The position numbers and the translations under genes are program-made. A stretch of 64,000 nucleotides of DNA from Arthrobacter sp. 9V (GTDB lineage: Bacteria; Actinomycetota; Actinomycetes; Actinomycetales; Micrococcaceae), in assembly GCF_902506065.1 (NCBI RefSeq), contig NZ_LR732912.1, forward strand, positions 1,682,742 to 1,746,741. Reading direction: 5' to 3'. This document shows positions 27,466 to 35,938 of the stretch, piece after piece; within the stretch, counting starts at the first letter, position 1, and every line of letters starts with the position of its first letter. Under the pieces are notes generated by a model. It was given only the letters and a program-made list of their open reading frames with translations. It had not been told where the DNA came from and made no database searches.

Positions 27466-28206
27466 ATGATGGCGCGGCGGCTGGTGCTTGCAGGCATTTG
27501 CCTTGCTGTGCTGATCGCAGCCGTCGCCATCGTCCTGGACCAGATGGCCGGGAAGCCAGGGCCTTCTGCTGCACAAAGCACCTCGACATCCGCTCCGGGT
27601 GCAGGCTCGAGCGCCGGTGCGTCAGGGGGAGCGGAATCAGGGGCTTCCGGTGAGGCTCCGTTCCCCCAGCAGACGTCCGGCAGTCCGTCCTCGCTCACCG
27701 AAGGCGGCGGAAGCGGCAGCGGCAGTGGGGGCAACAGCGGTGAGGGCGACGGCAGCCCGGCCACGGCTAAGCCGCTTGAGGTCCTGCCGCCGGTAACAGC
27801 TACCCCCACGGGCTTGCCTGAACCTGCTGCCCCCGCCCCGTTGATTACCGGTTCCTTGCCTCAGCCGGGCAGCGCTGCCGGTGAAGTCGTGGATGGTTGG
27901 CCCGCAGGCGTCCTGACCTTGCCCGAAGGTACAACCATTGGTTCCACGTCAGTGTCCACCTCTGGTGACGTCCTCCAGGTTGCCGCGGATGGCATCATTG
28001 CCAAGCCACAGGCTGAGGTATTGGCCTCCTTCCGCCAGTCGTTGGTGTCCCACGGGTTCTGGTCCGAGGCCGCCCCGGCTACGGAGGGTGCCATGGCCGA
28101 ACGATTCGTACGAGGCGCGGACACAGTCACGGTCTCGGTGTCGACGACAGGTACAGGCAATTCACGCTTCCAACTTTTGGGCAGCCTGCGCACGGCGGCG
28201 GACTAG
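27466..28206 (+). CDS. Membrane-anchored Ser/Gly/Pro-rich protein of unknown function
   Basis: 246 residues. One N-terminal membrane helix (about residues 5-24, LVLAGICLAVLIAAVAIV) is followed by roughly 100 residues of Ser/Gly/Pro/Thr low complexity. A compact C-terminal domain (about 130-246) has the segments GWPAGVLTLPEG and LASFRQSLVSHGFWSE. It is probably exported with the C-terminus outside. ATG 27469 is an equally good start. It is followed by an MFS transporter after 8 nt. I do not recognise the domain. Confidence 0.7.
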   Translation: MMARRLVLAGICLAVLIAAVAIVLDQMAGKPGPSAAQSTSTSAPGAGSSAGASGGAESGASGEAPFPQQTSGSPSSLTEGGGSGSGSGGNSGEGDGSPATAKPLEVLPPVTATPTGLPEPAAPAPLITGSLPQPGSAAGEVVDGWPAGVLTLPEGTTIGSTSVSTSGDVLQVAADGIIAKPQAEVLASFRQSLVSHGFWSEAAPATEGAMAERFVRGADTVTVSVSTTGTGNSRFQLLGSLRTAAD

Positions 28207-28214
28207 GGGCAGCG

Positions 28215-29510
28215 ATGTACATTTCACTCTCGGACCGCGGTAAACGGAACAAACCGGAGGGAACACGAACGGCACTATCGAGCGAAGTGCCGTTCCGTTT
28301 GTCTCCGGTCATCCTGTGGTTGGGAATTGTGAGTATGGTGACCGATGTTTCCTCGGAATCGGTCACTGCGATCCTGCCGCTGTATGTGACCGGTTTCCTC
28401 GGTTTGTCCACCATTGCCTTCGGCTTCATCGATGGCATCAACCAAGGTGCCAGCGCGATAGTCAGGATTGCTGCCGGCTGGGCTGCGGACCGCAGCGGCC
28501 ACCCCAAACGGATAGCATTGGCGGGCTACGGCTTATCCATGCTCGCCAGGATCGGTTTCCTCGTGGCTGGAGGCTTTTGGGCGATCACGGCGATCGTCGC
28601 CGGCGACAGAGTGGGCAAGGGTATTCGCACGGCTCCCCGGGATGCCCTCATTTCAGTGTCTGCGCAGCCTGAGCATTTGGCCCGCTCCTTTGGCGTCCAC
28701 AGGATGTTGGACAACATCGGCGCGGCAGCAGGTCCTTTGATTGCGTTCTTCGTTTTGCTGATGATCCCCAACGGTTTCAGTACGGTATTTGTGGTGTCAC
28801 TGGCCTTCGCAGTGATTGGTGTGGCCGTCCTGGCCTTGGTGGTGCCGGATATCAAGGCACGTGGGCTTCAAGGCATGGAGGAGCGCGAGGCCCGGCGGCT
28901 GTTTGCTTTTTCCTGGAGCCACCTGAAGGAACCGGGGCTGGGCAAGCTGCTGATTGCTGCGGGCCTCCTGGGCTTGGTCACCATTGGCGACGGCTTCATC
29001 TACCTGGTCCTGCAGGCGCGGGATTCTTTCGCCGTTCAATGGTTCCCGCTGTTGTTTGTAGGCACCAACGTGATGTTCCTGGCGTTCGCCATTCCGCTGG
29101 GCCGGCTGGCGGACCGGATGGGGAAAGTCCCGGTGTTCGTAGGCGGACACATTGCCTTGCTGGCGACGTATCTTCTTGCTGCTGCACCTTTCGGAGGGCT
29201 TTGGGCGACCATGGGCTGCCTGATTCTTCTGGGGGCGTTCTACGCAGCCACCGACGGCGTCCTGGCCGCCTTGGCCAGTCAACTGACACCGCCGGGGAAG
29301 CTTGCCACGGGGATCGCGTCTGCGCAGACGGTGGTGGCGCTCACCAGGATGCTGGCATCGGCAGGTTTTGGGGTCCTTTGGTATGCACTAGGTGCATCGA
29401 CGGCCATGGTGTTGGCGGGCGGATTGTTGGCTTGCGCTGTTATGGCTGTGGCCTTCATCCTTCGTGGCGCACGGGTTGCACCGGCAGAGGATTCGAGCAA
29501 CGTCGCATGA
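28215..29510 (+). CDS. MFS transporter
   Basis: 431 residues. About 12 hydrophobic helices are seen, with the loop motif GWAADRSGHPKRIALAGY (MFS motif A) after helix 2. The repeat in the second half is PLGRLADRMGKVPVFVGGH. The substrate is unknown; the core start LSPVILWLGIVSMVTDVSSE resembles a branch of efflux-type carriers. GTG 28287 may be the real start, because 28242-28300 can form competing hairpins. ATGA couples it to the next gene. Confidence 0.85.
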   Translation: MYISLSDRGKRNKPEGTRTALSSEVPFRLSPVILWLGIVSMVTDVSSESVTAILPLYVTGFLGLSTIAFGFIDGINQGASAIVRIAAGWAADRSGHPKRIALAGYGLSMLARIGFLVAGGFWAITAIVAGDRVGKGIRTAPRDALISVSAQPEHLARSFGVHRMLDNIGAAAGPLIAFFVLLMIPNGFSTVFVVSLAFAVIGVAVLALVVPDIKARGLQGMEEREARRLFAFSWSHLKEPGLGKLLIAAGLLGLVTIGDGFIYLVLQARDSFAVQWFPLLFVGTNVMFLAFAIPLGRLADRMGKVPVFVGGHIALLATYLLAAAPFGGLWATMGCLILLGAFYAATDGVLAALASQLTPPGKLATGIASAQTVVALTRMLASAGFGVLWYALGASTAMVLAGGLLACAVMAVAFILRGARVAPAEDSSNVA

Positions 29511-30535
29511 GCGGTTTGCTGACGGAAAGCAAGCTGCGGTGGGGCGCCCTCCTGGCCGTCACGGCACTTGTTGTTGTTGCGGCCGGTATTTACGCGGTGG
29601 CGGCTTACCAGCGTTTCGAAGAGAGCCGAACTGCAGCGTCGTCGGTGGGTGTCACGGGGAGCCAGCCGCTGCCTGCCGGTTCCTTCATCCTCTTCCGGAA
29701 CACTGCTTCGGGCCAAGGCTATGGAAACGCAGCCACGGTCCCGCTGTCCTCTCCCGGCGGCTCCCGGGCCGTGAGCGGGCAGGAATGCGATCGCGTTTAC
29801 GGAACGCCGGAAAAGGTGGTCTGCCTGAAGACGAACCGGGGGCTGGTGACAGCGTTTGAGGCTGCTGTCCTGGACCGCAACTGGCAGCAACAACGGGTGT
29901 GGCCGGTTCCGGGAATTCCCAGCAGGACCCGCATCAGCCCTGATGGGTCCATGATCGCCACCACGGTATTTGTCTCCGGCCACTCTTACGCCGCCGCGGG
30001 CTTTTCGACGGCTACAGAGATCAGCTTTCAGGACGGCACAGCCGGAAACCTTGAGGATTTCGCCTTGATGGTCAACGGTGAGCGGCTGCTTGCCACTGAT
30101 AGAAACATATGGGGTGTCACGTTCGCTCCCGGCCAGAGTGATGTTTTCTACGCCACGGCCGCTTCTTCCGGACGCATCTGGCTGGTGCGGGGGAGCCTGT
30201 CCGCCAAGACCCTGACCGCTATTCACGATCATGTGGAGTGTCCGTCAATCTCTCCTGACGGTACACGTATTGCGTATAAGAAGAACGACGGCGGGGCGCT
30301 GACAGCTCACTGGAACGTCGCTGTGCTGGACCTCGCTACGGGACAGGAAACCGTCTTGTCAGAGAAGCGCAGCGTTGATGACCAGATCGAATGGCTGGAT
30401 AACCAAAACCTTCTGTATGGCTTGGCTGATGAAACCATCGAAGGCGACAGCAACATATGGAAGCTGGGATCCGTACCCGGGTCCCAACCGAGCCTCTTCA
30501 TTGCTCATGCTTGGTCGCCCAGCGTCGTTCGTTAA
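29507..30535 (+). CDS. Membrane-anchored beta-propeller (TolB/PD40-like) protein
   Basis: 342 residues starting in the ATGA of the MFS stop. A single membrane helix lies at about residues 12-34, and the rest is external. Segments RISPDGSMIATTVF, SFQDGTAGNLEDFALMVNGER and SISPDGTRIAYKKN are typical propeller blades of the TolB WD40-like type. Such proteins act as binding or scaffold proteins at the envelope. It probably works with the MFS transporter and the Pro-rich protein, but no role is known. Confidence 0.75.
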   Translation: MSGLLTESKLRWGALLAVTALVVVAAGIYAVAAYQRFEESRTAASSVGVTGSQPLPAGSFILFRNTASGQGYGNAATVPLSSPGGSRAVSGQECDRVYGTPEKVVCLKTNRGLVTAFEAAVLDRNWQQQRVWPVPGIPSRTRISPDGSMIATTVFVSGHSYAAAGFSTATEISFQDGTAGNLEDFALMVNGERLLATDRNIWGVTFAPGQSDVFYATAASSGRIWLVRGSLSAKTLTAIHDHVECPSISPDGTRIAYKKNDGGALTAHWNVAVLDLATGQETVLSEKRSVDDQIEWLDNQNLLYGLADETIEGDSNIWKLGSVPGSQPSLFIAHAWSPSVVR

Positions 30536-30598
30536 AGGCCTCCGCGGAGAGTACCCCCGGATCAAGCCGGCGTTGCCACGCGGGTGTTGCAGCATAGG

Positions 30599-30643
30599 TC
30601 CGCCGGCACCCGGCCCGGAGTTCAGGGGTCGGACGCCGGCGGA
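30599..30643. terminator. Bidirectional hairpin between convergent genes
   Basis: TCCGCCGGC (30599-30607) pairs perfectly with GCCGGCGGA (30635-30643). It lies between the propeller gene and the large secreted-protein gene. There is no U-tract. Confidence 0.5.
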
Positions 30644-30666
30644 AGAAACTCGCCTGCGGTCAGGGA

Positions 30667-33600
30667 TCAGCAGACCTGCAACAACCCGCAAAGGAGGCCG
30701 CCGGTTTGTGTGGGACTCGGCGAGGGGCTCGGAGTTGCCGTGGGCGTCGCCGTCGCCGTCGGAGTTGCTGTTGCGGTTGGTGTGGCCGTGGCCGTGGCCG
30801 TGGCCGTCGGAGTCGCTGTCGGTGACGGTGACGGCGCTGCCTGTTGTTGGGCCGGTGCAGTGGTGGAGTACACCACGTCAACAAAGTAGTTCGTAGCGTT
30901 CCAGGAATTGTTGGGCATCACGCCTCCCGTGCCGTACCGGTACCGCCCGTTGTTCGGGCCGATGGCCGTGAAGACCCCGCTTGTCCACGTCTGGTTGAAG
31001 AAGCCTTGGGTCGAGGAGTAGCGGCCGTTCGGTGCCCGGTAGGACACCACGTACGTCTGCCCTGTAGACAAAGCCACCGGTGTTGCCAGGGTAGCGGTTT
31101 GCCAGCCTGTTGCGGTCTCGTTGGTGAAGGTCACCTGAGCCAGGCGGGTGCCGGCCGCATTCCAGAGCGAGCCCACGTGGGTTCCGGTGTTACCGGTTCC
31201 CTTGTAGAAGCGGATGCCTGTCACATTTCCCGCTTGGGAGACGGTAAACGCAGTACCCAGTTCCACAGACAGCGCATCAGAGTTCGAAGCTGTCTGTGGA
31301 ATCAACGATCCGAAAATAGTGGAGGACTGCACAGATGCTGCGGCAGTGGTGAATTGCCAGTTGCTTGCCGGCAGGGTCTGACCACTCAAGGAGGCGACAC
31401 CGGAAACGCTTGCGGAAATCACAGTATTGGCCGGCAGGACGGCCGCTGGTGTGAAAGTGATGGTCCGGGCGTCCGCAGACAACGCAGCCGTCCCGGCGAT
31501 CACCGAGCCGTTCGCTGTCAACGTGAAGGAGGCGCCGGGCTTGATGGCGGTAGAGAACGTGATGGATGGTTTCACATCCGTGGGAATGGCGGTGGCTCCC
31601 GGCCCGGGTACCTGCGCGCTGACGCTTAGCGGCGGCGCCGCTACCGCGAACACCAGATCCACCAGGTAACTTGCTGTGGATGACGTATTCGGGAAGTCAC
31701 TGCTGTAGGAGTACGCCCCGGAATCCGGTTGGGTCTTGAGCGGACCGCTGGTGAAGCCGTCGCCAAACCCTCCGGAAGTGTAGGAGTATTTGCCGGTAGG
31801 TGTCTTGTAGGCGGCGATGTACTCTGTGTCCGCCTGGATGTTCACAGCTTGGCTGAAGGATGCCGTCTGCCACCCTGTGCTGGATTCGTTGGCAAAGGTC
31901 ACCGTCGCCAGGACCTGGCCGGCTGCCGTGTACAAGTATCCGGTATGGGTCCCGGTGTTGCCGGCCGACTTGTAGAAGCGCACTCCGGTTACCTGGCCGG
32001 CGGTGTCACTGGTGAATCGGACGCCCAATGACAGCGGGACCCCGTCATTGACTTCCAGGGTTGCAGGCGTCACCGTATCCGCGTACAAGGTGCAGGGGCA
32101 CGCACCAGGTGTGCCCGCCGCCGCGACGGTGGTGAATTGCCACGATCCACCACCGGACATCGGTTGCCCGGATACAGCAGTCGCCGTCACCGTTGCCGTG
32201 TAGGAAGTCCCTGCTGCCAGCGATGCTGCCGGGGTGAAGGTGACTTTTCGGGTAGTTGTGTCGTAGGCAGTGCTCCCGGTAACTGACACCCCTGCCGCGG
32301 TCTTGAGCGTTAGTGCAACGCTCGAGGTTACTGCGGCTTCTGAGAGGACTGCGCTGACCGTAGTGTTGAGCGGGACGCTCGAAGCGTTGGGGATCGGGTT
32401 ATGGCCGCCCACCGTGAACGGTGGTGCAGAGACCAGCACCACGACGTCCACCAAATAGCTGGAGGAGGACCGTGAGGAGGGGAAGTCCCCGCTATAGGTG
32501 AAGGCTCCGGCATCGGAAACGGTCCTCAGGGGGCCAACGCTAAGTCCCTGGCCAAAGCCGTTGGCAGTGGCTGAGTAGGCTCCCGTGGGTGACTTGTACG
32601 ACGCTATGTATTCAGTGTTTGCCGTGATCTGGACCGGCTGGCTGAACATGGCTGTCTGCCATCCGGAGCTGCTTTCGTTGGCGAAGGTTACCGTCGCCAA
32701 CTGCTGCCCGCCGGCTGTGAAGAGTGTGCCCGTGTGGGAGCCTGTGTTGCCCGCTGACTTGTAGAAGCGGATACCGGCAACCTGCCCGTCAGAGACACTG
32801 GAGAAACGGACACCCAATGTCAACGGCACTCCATCCTGGATCTCTGCAATGCCCGGGGTGACGGTGTCGTCATAGAGGCTGCAAGGGCAGGAACCAGGCA
32901 CCGACGCGGTGGCTGCCGTGGTGAACGTCCACGTGCCGCCTGAGGTTACTTGGCCTCCGGTGCTGTCTGTCCCTGCCAAGGTCGCCGTGTACACGGTGCT
33001 GAAGGCAAGCTGCGAAGTAGGTGTGAACGTAGCCTTTCGTGTTGTCGCATCATAGGTGGCAGTACCCGCCACCGGTCCTGCAGAGGACTTTAGGGTCAGC
33101 TGGACGCTTGCCGCGGTGACAGGCTTGGAAAACGTTGCATTGACCTTGGTGGTGACAGCAACGCTGGAGGACGAGGGGATGGGCGATTGTCCCGTGACCG
33201 TCAAAGGGGAGGTGTCCACGGTGCTGAAGACCGCGTCAACAAAGTAGTTGCCGCCATTGAAGCTCGTGGTCGGAAAGCTTTGGGATGTGCTGTAAACGCC
33301 GGCGGGCTCAGCACCGAAGCCACCGGCCACCTTCAGCGGGGGATCGGTGAATCCAAAGCTCGCCCACTGGAAGTCCTTTGTAGCGTAGTGCCCTCTTGGG
33401 GCCCAATAGGAGACCGTGTATTTCTGTCCGGCCGTAACAGGCACTGGCTGGCTGAACAGCACGCTCTGCCATCCCGAGGCCGTCTCGTTGGCAAACGTGG
33501 CGGTGGCCAGTCGCGTACCGGTGGAGCTCCACAATGAACCGATGTGCGCGCCGGTGTTCGCAGTGCTCTTGTAGAAGCGAACCCCTGTGATGAACCCGTC

Positions 33601-35589
33601 CACGGAAGGACTGAACCGCATGCCCATCTCGTAGGCGCCGCCGTCGCCGGAGTCCGTAGTCGCCGGTACGGTTTGGCCGAAGACGGTGTACGGGCCAGTG
33701 AGGGTCAGGTTCCTTGTGGTAGCAGGGCCTATATTGGCGCTGTCATCTACCGCCCGTACCTGCACCGTTGCCGTGGCCAGGCCCTTCTGGATGTAGGTAT
33801 AAGTCCAGGACGATTTGCCTTGTGCCGGATGCCACGTGCTGCCCCCGTCGGTGGAAACCTCGACGCCGGCCACTACGCCGCCGGTGTCCGTGGCAGTTCC
33901 GCTGACCGTGACACTGTTTCCCTGCGGGACGGTGGCGCCGTTGGCGGGGGCCGTGATGGACACAGCGGGGCCAGTCGAATCAGTACTGGCGCTCGCAGCA
34001 ACGAGTCCTGCCGCACGTGTTGCCGGTTGGGCTCCCATGTCGGCAAGAAGGTTGATTTGTGCCTGACGCATCCGCACATCAGCGGCCGCGCCATCGCCGT
34101 CGTGTTCCTGGTCCAGACCCCAACTCCATTGGACGCTGCCGGCTGAGAAAACCAACGCCCCGCTGGCGGCCCGGTAAAGGGTCACGTTATGGGTTGTGGT
34201 CCCTGGTTTGACCGTGTTGCCGTAGTCCTGCAGGTATTCAGCGACGCTGCCGACTGTTGTTGAGAGCCGGACGAGGCCCGCTGGACGGAAGCCGTTGTCC
34301 AGGTCCTCGTCGGACTCGTAACCCACAGTATGTGGCGCCAACGCGGCTGTGGAACCTGCCGCCAAGGAAGCCAACGAGGTATTCCGCCACAAGCGCGTCT
34401 TGCCTTCCGCGGCTGATACCGTCACTGGCAGGTCGGAGTAGTTGGACATGTAAAGGGTGCCTGTCAGGCCGTTTTCAGGCAGGCCGCCGCCGTTCGCCTG
34501 GGAAGCAAAGCGGGGGTCCCTCCACGTGCCTGTCCATTGGCTTGAGGGGTCAATCTTGTCATTGCTCCAGGTTTCCTTGTAGCACGTCAAAGTCCTGCCG
34601 GCAGCGCCGTCCACGGAAGAAGGTTCAAACCGCGTGCGCCAATACATTTCGTTGCCGGAGAGGAACTGAAGGTTGACGCCTGCGTCACGTGCGGCAGCAA
34701 CGCTGGCCCTCTGCGGTCCGGACCAGTATTCGTCATGCCCTACGGAAAGAAACACCTTGTGGTTGAGCAGTTCCGCACCATTGCGGTCCACATCAAGTCC
34801 ACTGACATAGCTGACGTCATAGCCGTTTTGCTCAAGGAACCGAACCATGGGGTATTCGTTGGCGAAGTAGAAATCGCGGCCCCCAATGCCGTCGCGCGTG
34901 TTCACGGGCCGGTTGTAACTGACTTTGTATGCACGCCCGTTGACTGCCCCTTGATAGAAGTCGGCGCCGCCATAGGTGTTGTACGCCTGCCACGTCTGAT
35001 CAGCCGTCTGGAACACAATTGAGGATCGATTGCCGTCATTGCGGACAATAAAGGTGATATGGCTTTGGCCGCCGGTGTCCGGCCTGGTGAGCAGAGCCAC
35101 ATAGACCCCTGAGACCGCCGTCGCCGGTACCTGCCAGGTTGCTGAAACAGCCCACGTGCCGCAGTCGTATAACTCCGTGGTGAGATCGCTCCTGCAGGCA
35201 GGTTGGGTTTGGCGTAAGACCGAGGGAGTCACATCGGCGATCTTTCGGGCGCCGTTGCCGCCGTACCAGCCGGTCCGGTAAATCGCGATGGTGTAACTGG
35301 GTGCTTTGGTGTCCACCTTGAAACGGATGGGCTGCCCGGCGTTAACGCTGATCTCGGTGGAGAAGCCCTGGATGCTGTCATCCCCGGCGCCGTCAATATC
35401 CCACTCCGATGGCGGGCTCCCTGGTTTGGAATTCTCGCAGACCACCGGGTTGACTGCCGGATCGCACGGCCCTGCCGCGACTGCGGCCGGCGCTGCAAGG
35501 GGCAGCAGGGCGGCCACCATGGCAAGCACCAAGGGCACAAGGAAACCCTTGAAAACCCGCTGCGGTTGGGTAGCTGAAGGACCGGGCAT
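30667..35589 (-). CDS. Large secreted protein: dimethylformamidase-like domain, Ig-like domains and four DUF4082 domains
   Basis: 1640 residues. AGGAG lies 5 nt before ATG 35589. A signal peptide (about 1-38) ends at AAVAA. Residues about 60-520 resemble the N,N-dimethylformamidase large subunit, with VGHDEYWSG (Tyr288) and GNEMYWRTRF (Tyr316) as possible metal ligands. An Ig-like domain (about 535-630) has PAVSITAPANGATVP. Then DUF4082 domains lie at about 632-788, 898-1052, 1160-1310 and 1420-1578, each with GVRFYKS-type and SGWQ-type motifs and separated by Big_5/SbsA-like Ig domains. A Pro/Thr/Ala/Ser tail and GGLLCGLLQVC end it. It is probably a surface enzyme or adhesin; the substrate is unknown. 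Confidence 0.85.
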   Translation of the reverse strand: MPGPSATQPQRVFKGFLVPLVLAMVAALLPLAAPAAVAAGPCDPAVNPVVCENSKPGSPPSEWDIDGAGDDSIQGFSTEISVNAGQPIRFKVDTKAPSYTIAIYRTGWYGGNGARKIADVTPSVLRQTQPACRSDLTTELYDCGTWAVSATWQVPATAVSGVYVALLTRPDTGGQSHITFIVRNDGNRSSIVFQTADQTWQAYNTYGGADFYQGAVNGRAYKVSYNRPVNTRDGIGGRDFYFANEYPMVRFLEQNGYDVSYVSGLDVDRNGAELLNHKVFLSVGHDEYWSGPQRASVAAARDAGVNLQFLSGNEMYWRTRFEPSSVDGAAGRTLTCYKETWSNDKIDPSSQWTGTWRDPRFASQANGGGLPENGLTGTLYMSNYSDLPVTVSAAEGKTRLWRNTSLASLAAGSTAALAPHTVGYESDEDLDNGFRPAGLVRLSTTVGSVAEYLQDYGNTVKPGTTTHNVTLYRAASGALVFSAGSVQWSWGLDQEHDGDGAAADVRMRQAQINLLADMGAQPATRAAGLVAASASTDSTGPAVSITAPANGATVPQGNSVTVSGTATDTGGVVAGVEVSTDGGSTWHPAQGKSSWTYTYIQKGLATATVQVRAVDDSANIGPATTRNLTLTGPYTVFGQTVPATTDSGDGGAYEMGMRFSPSVDGFITGVRFYKSTANTGAHIGSLWSSTGTRLATATFANETASGWQSVLFSQPVPVTAGQKYTVSYWAPRGHYATKDFQWASFGFTDPPLKVAGGFGAEPAGVYSTSQSFPTTSFNGGNYFVDAVFSTVDTSPLTVTGQSPIPSSSSVAVTTKVNATFSKPVTAASVQLTLKSSAGPVAGTATYDATTRKATFTPTSQLAFSTVYTATLAGTDSTGGQVTSGGTWTFTTAATASVPGSCPCSLYDDTVTPGIAEIQDGVPLTLGVRFSSVSDGQVAGIRFYKSAGNTGSHTGTLFTAGGQQLATVTFANESSSGWQTAMFSQPVQITANTEYIASYKSPTGAYSATANGFGQGLSVGPLRTVSDAGAFTYSGDFPSSRSSSSYLVDVVVLVSAPPFTVGGHNPIPNASSVPLNTTVSAVLSEAAVTSSVALTLKTAAGVSVTGSTAYDTTTRKVTFTPAASLAAGTSYTATVTATAVSGQPMSGGGSWQFTTVAAAGTPGACPCTLYADTVTPATLEVNDGVPLSLGVRFTSDTAGQVTGVRFYKSAGNTGTHTGYLYTAAGQVLATVTFANESSTGWQTASFSQAVNIQADTEYIAAYKTPTGKYSYTSGGFGDGFTSGPLKTQPDSGAYSYSSDFPNTSSTASYLVDLVFAVAAPPLSVSAQVPGPGATAIPTDVKPSITFSTAIKPGASFTLTANGSVIAGTAALSADARTITFTPAAVLPANTVISASVSGVASLSGQTLPASNWQFTTAAASVQSSTIFGSLIPQTASNSDALSVELGTAFTVSQAGNVTGIRFYKGTGNTGTHVGSLWNAAGTRLAQVTFTNETATGWQTATLATPVALSTGQTYVVSYRAPNGRYSSTQGFFNQTWTSGVFTAIGPNNGRYRYGTGGVMPNNSWNATNYFVDVVYSTTAPAQQQAAPSPSPTATPTATATATATPTATATPTATATPTATPSPSPSPTQTGGLLCGLLQVC
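30703..30840 (-). repeat. Low-complexity Pro/Ser/Thr/Ala linker repeat
   Basis: Short alternating PSPS, PTAT and TATA units are encoded by near-identical hexanucleotides (GGCCGTGGCCGT-type on the plus strand). Such linkers span the cell wall. The tandem structure makes this spot prone to length variation. Confidence 0.7.
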
Positions 35590-35938
35590 GAGAACTCCTG
35601 GAGTGGTACGCCGATTGCTAAGACAGGGCCACGCAAATAAACGCAGCCCCTGCTTGCCGCTCCCCAGCCAGGGTCAAACCAAGATCTTCAGTTGTGAACT
35701 GCAGGGTTGGTACGGATGAATGTTCCAAAGATCGGGACCGGAACCGGCAATGACCGAACAGAAGTTCAAGCCGAAGCCGGATCACAGGAACGAATCCGCC
35801 AAGTAACCCTTGGCAGGAGTGTAGGGGTGCGGCATGGCGGCCGCAAGGGCTTCCGCTTTCAGATCCGCAGATTTTGCACAAACCGCAGTAGATTTAGTGG
35901 ATACAGACACCCGGGCCATCCAGGAGAACCGAAGCGCC
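35590..35938. other. Divergent intergenic region before smc
   Basis: 349 nt between the secreted-protein gene and smc. Visible elements are the ribosome site of the secreted-protein gene, a perfect hairpin GCCAAG-TAACC-CTTGGC (35798-35814), and an AGGGG six nt before ATG 35834, which would be an alternative smc start. No convincing promoter pair was found by eye. Confidence 0.5.

Noticed and set aside
30584..30889. A plus-strand ORF with long GVAVAV repeats that resembles a structural protein
   Set aside because: It is the antisense of the Pro/Thr/Ala linker of the secreted protein; the alternation is a by-product of that coding repeat.
31330..33700. Regularly spaced similar DNA blocks that might look like a repeat array or CRISPR
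   Set aside because: They are about 750 nt apart and correspond to repeated DUF4082 and Ig-like protein domains with diverged DNA.
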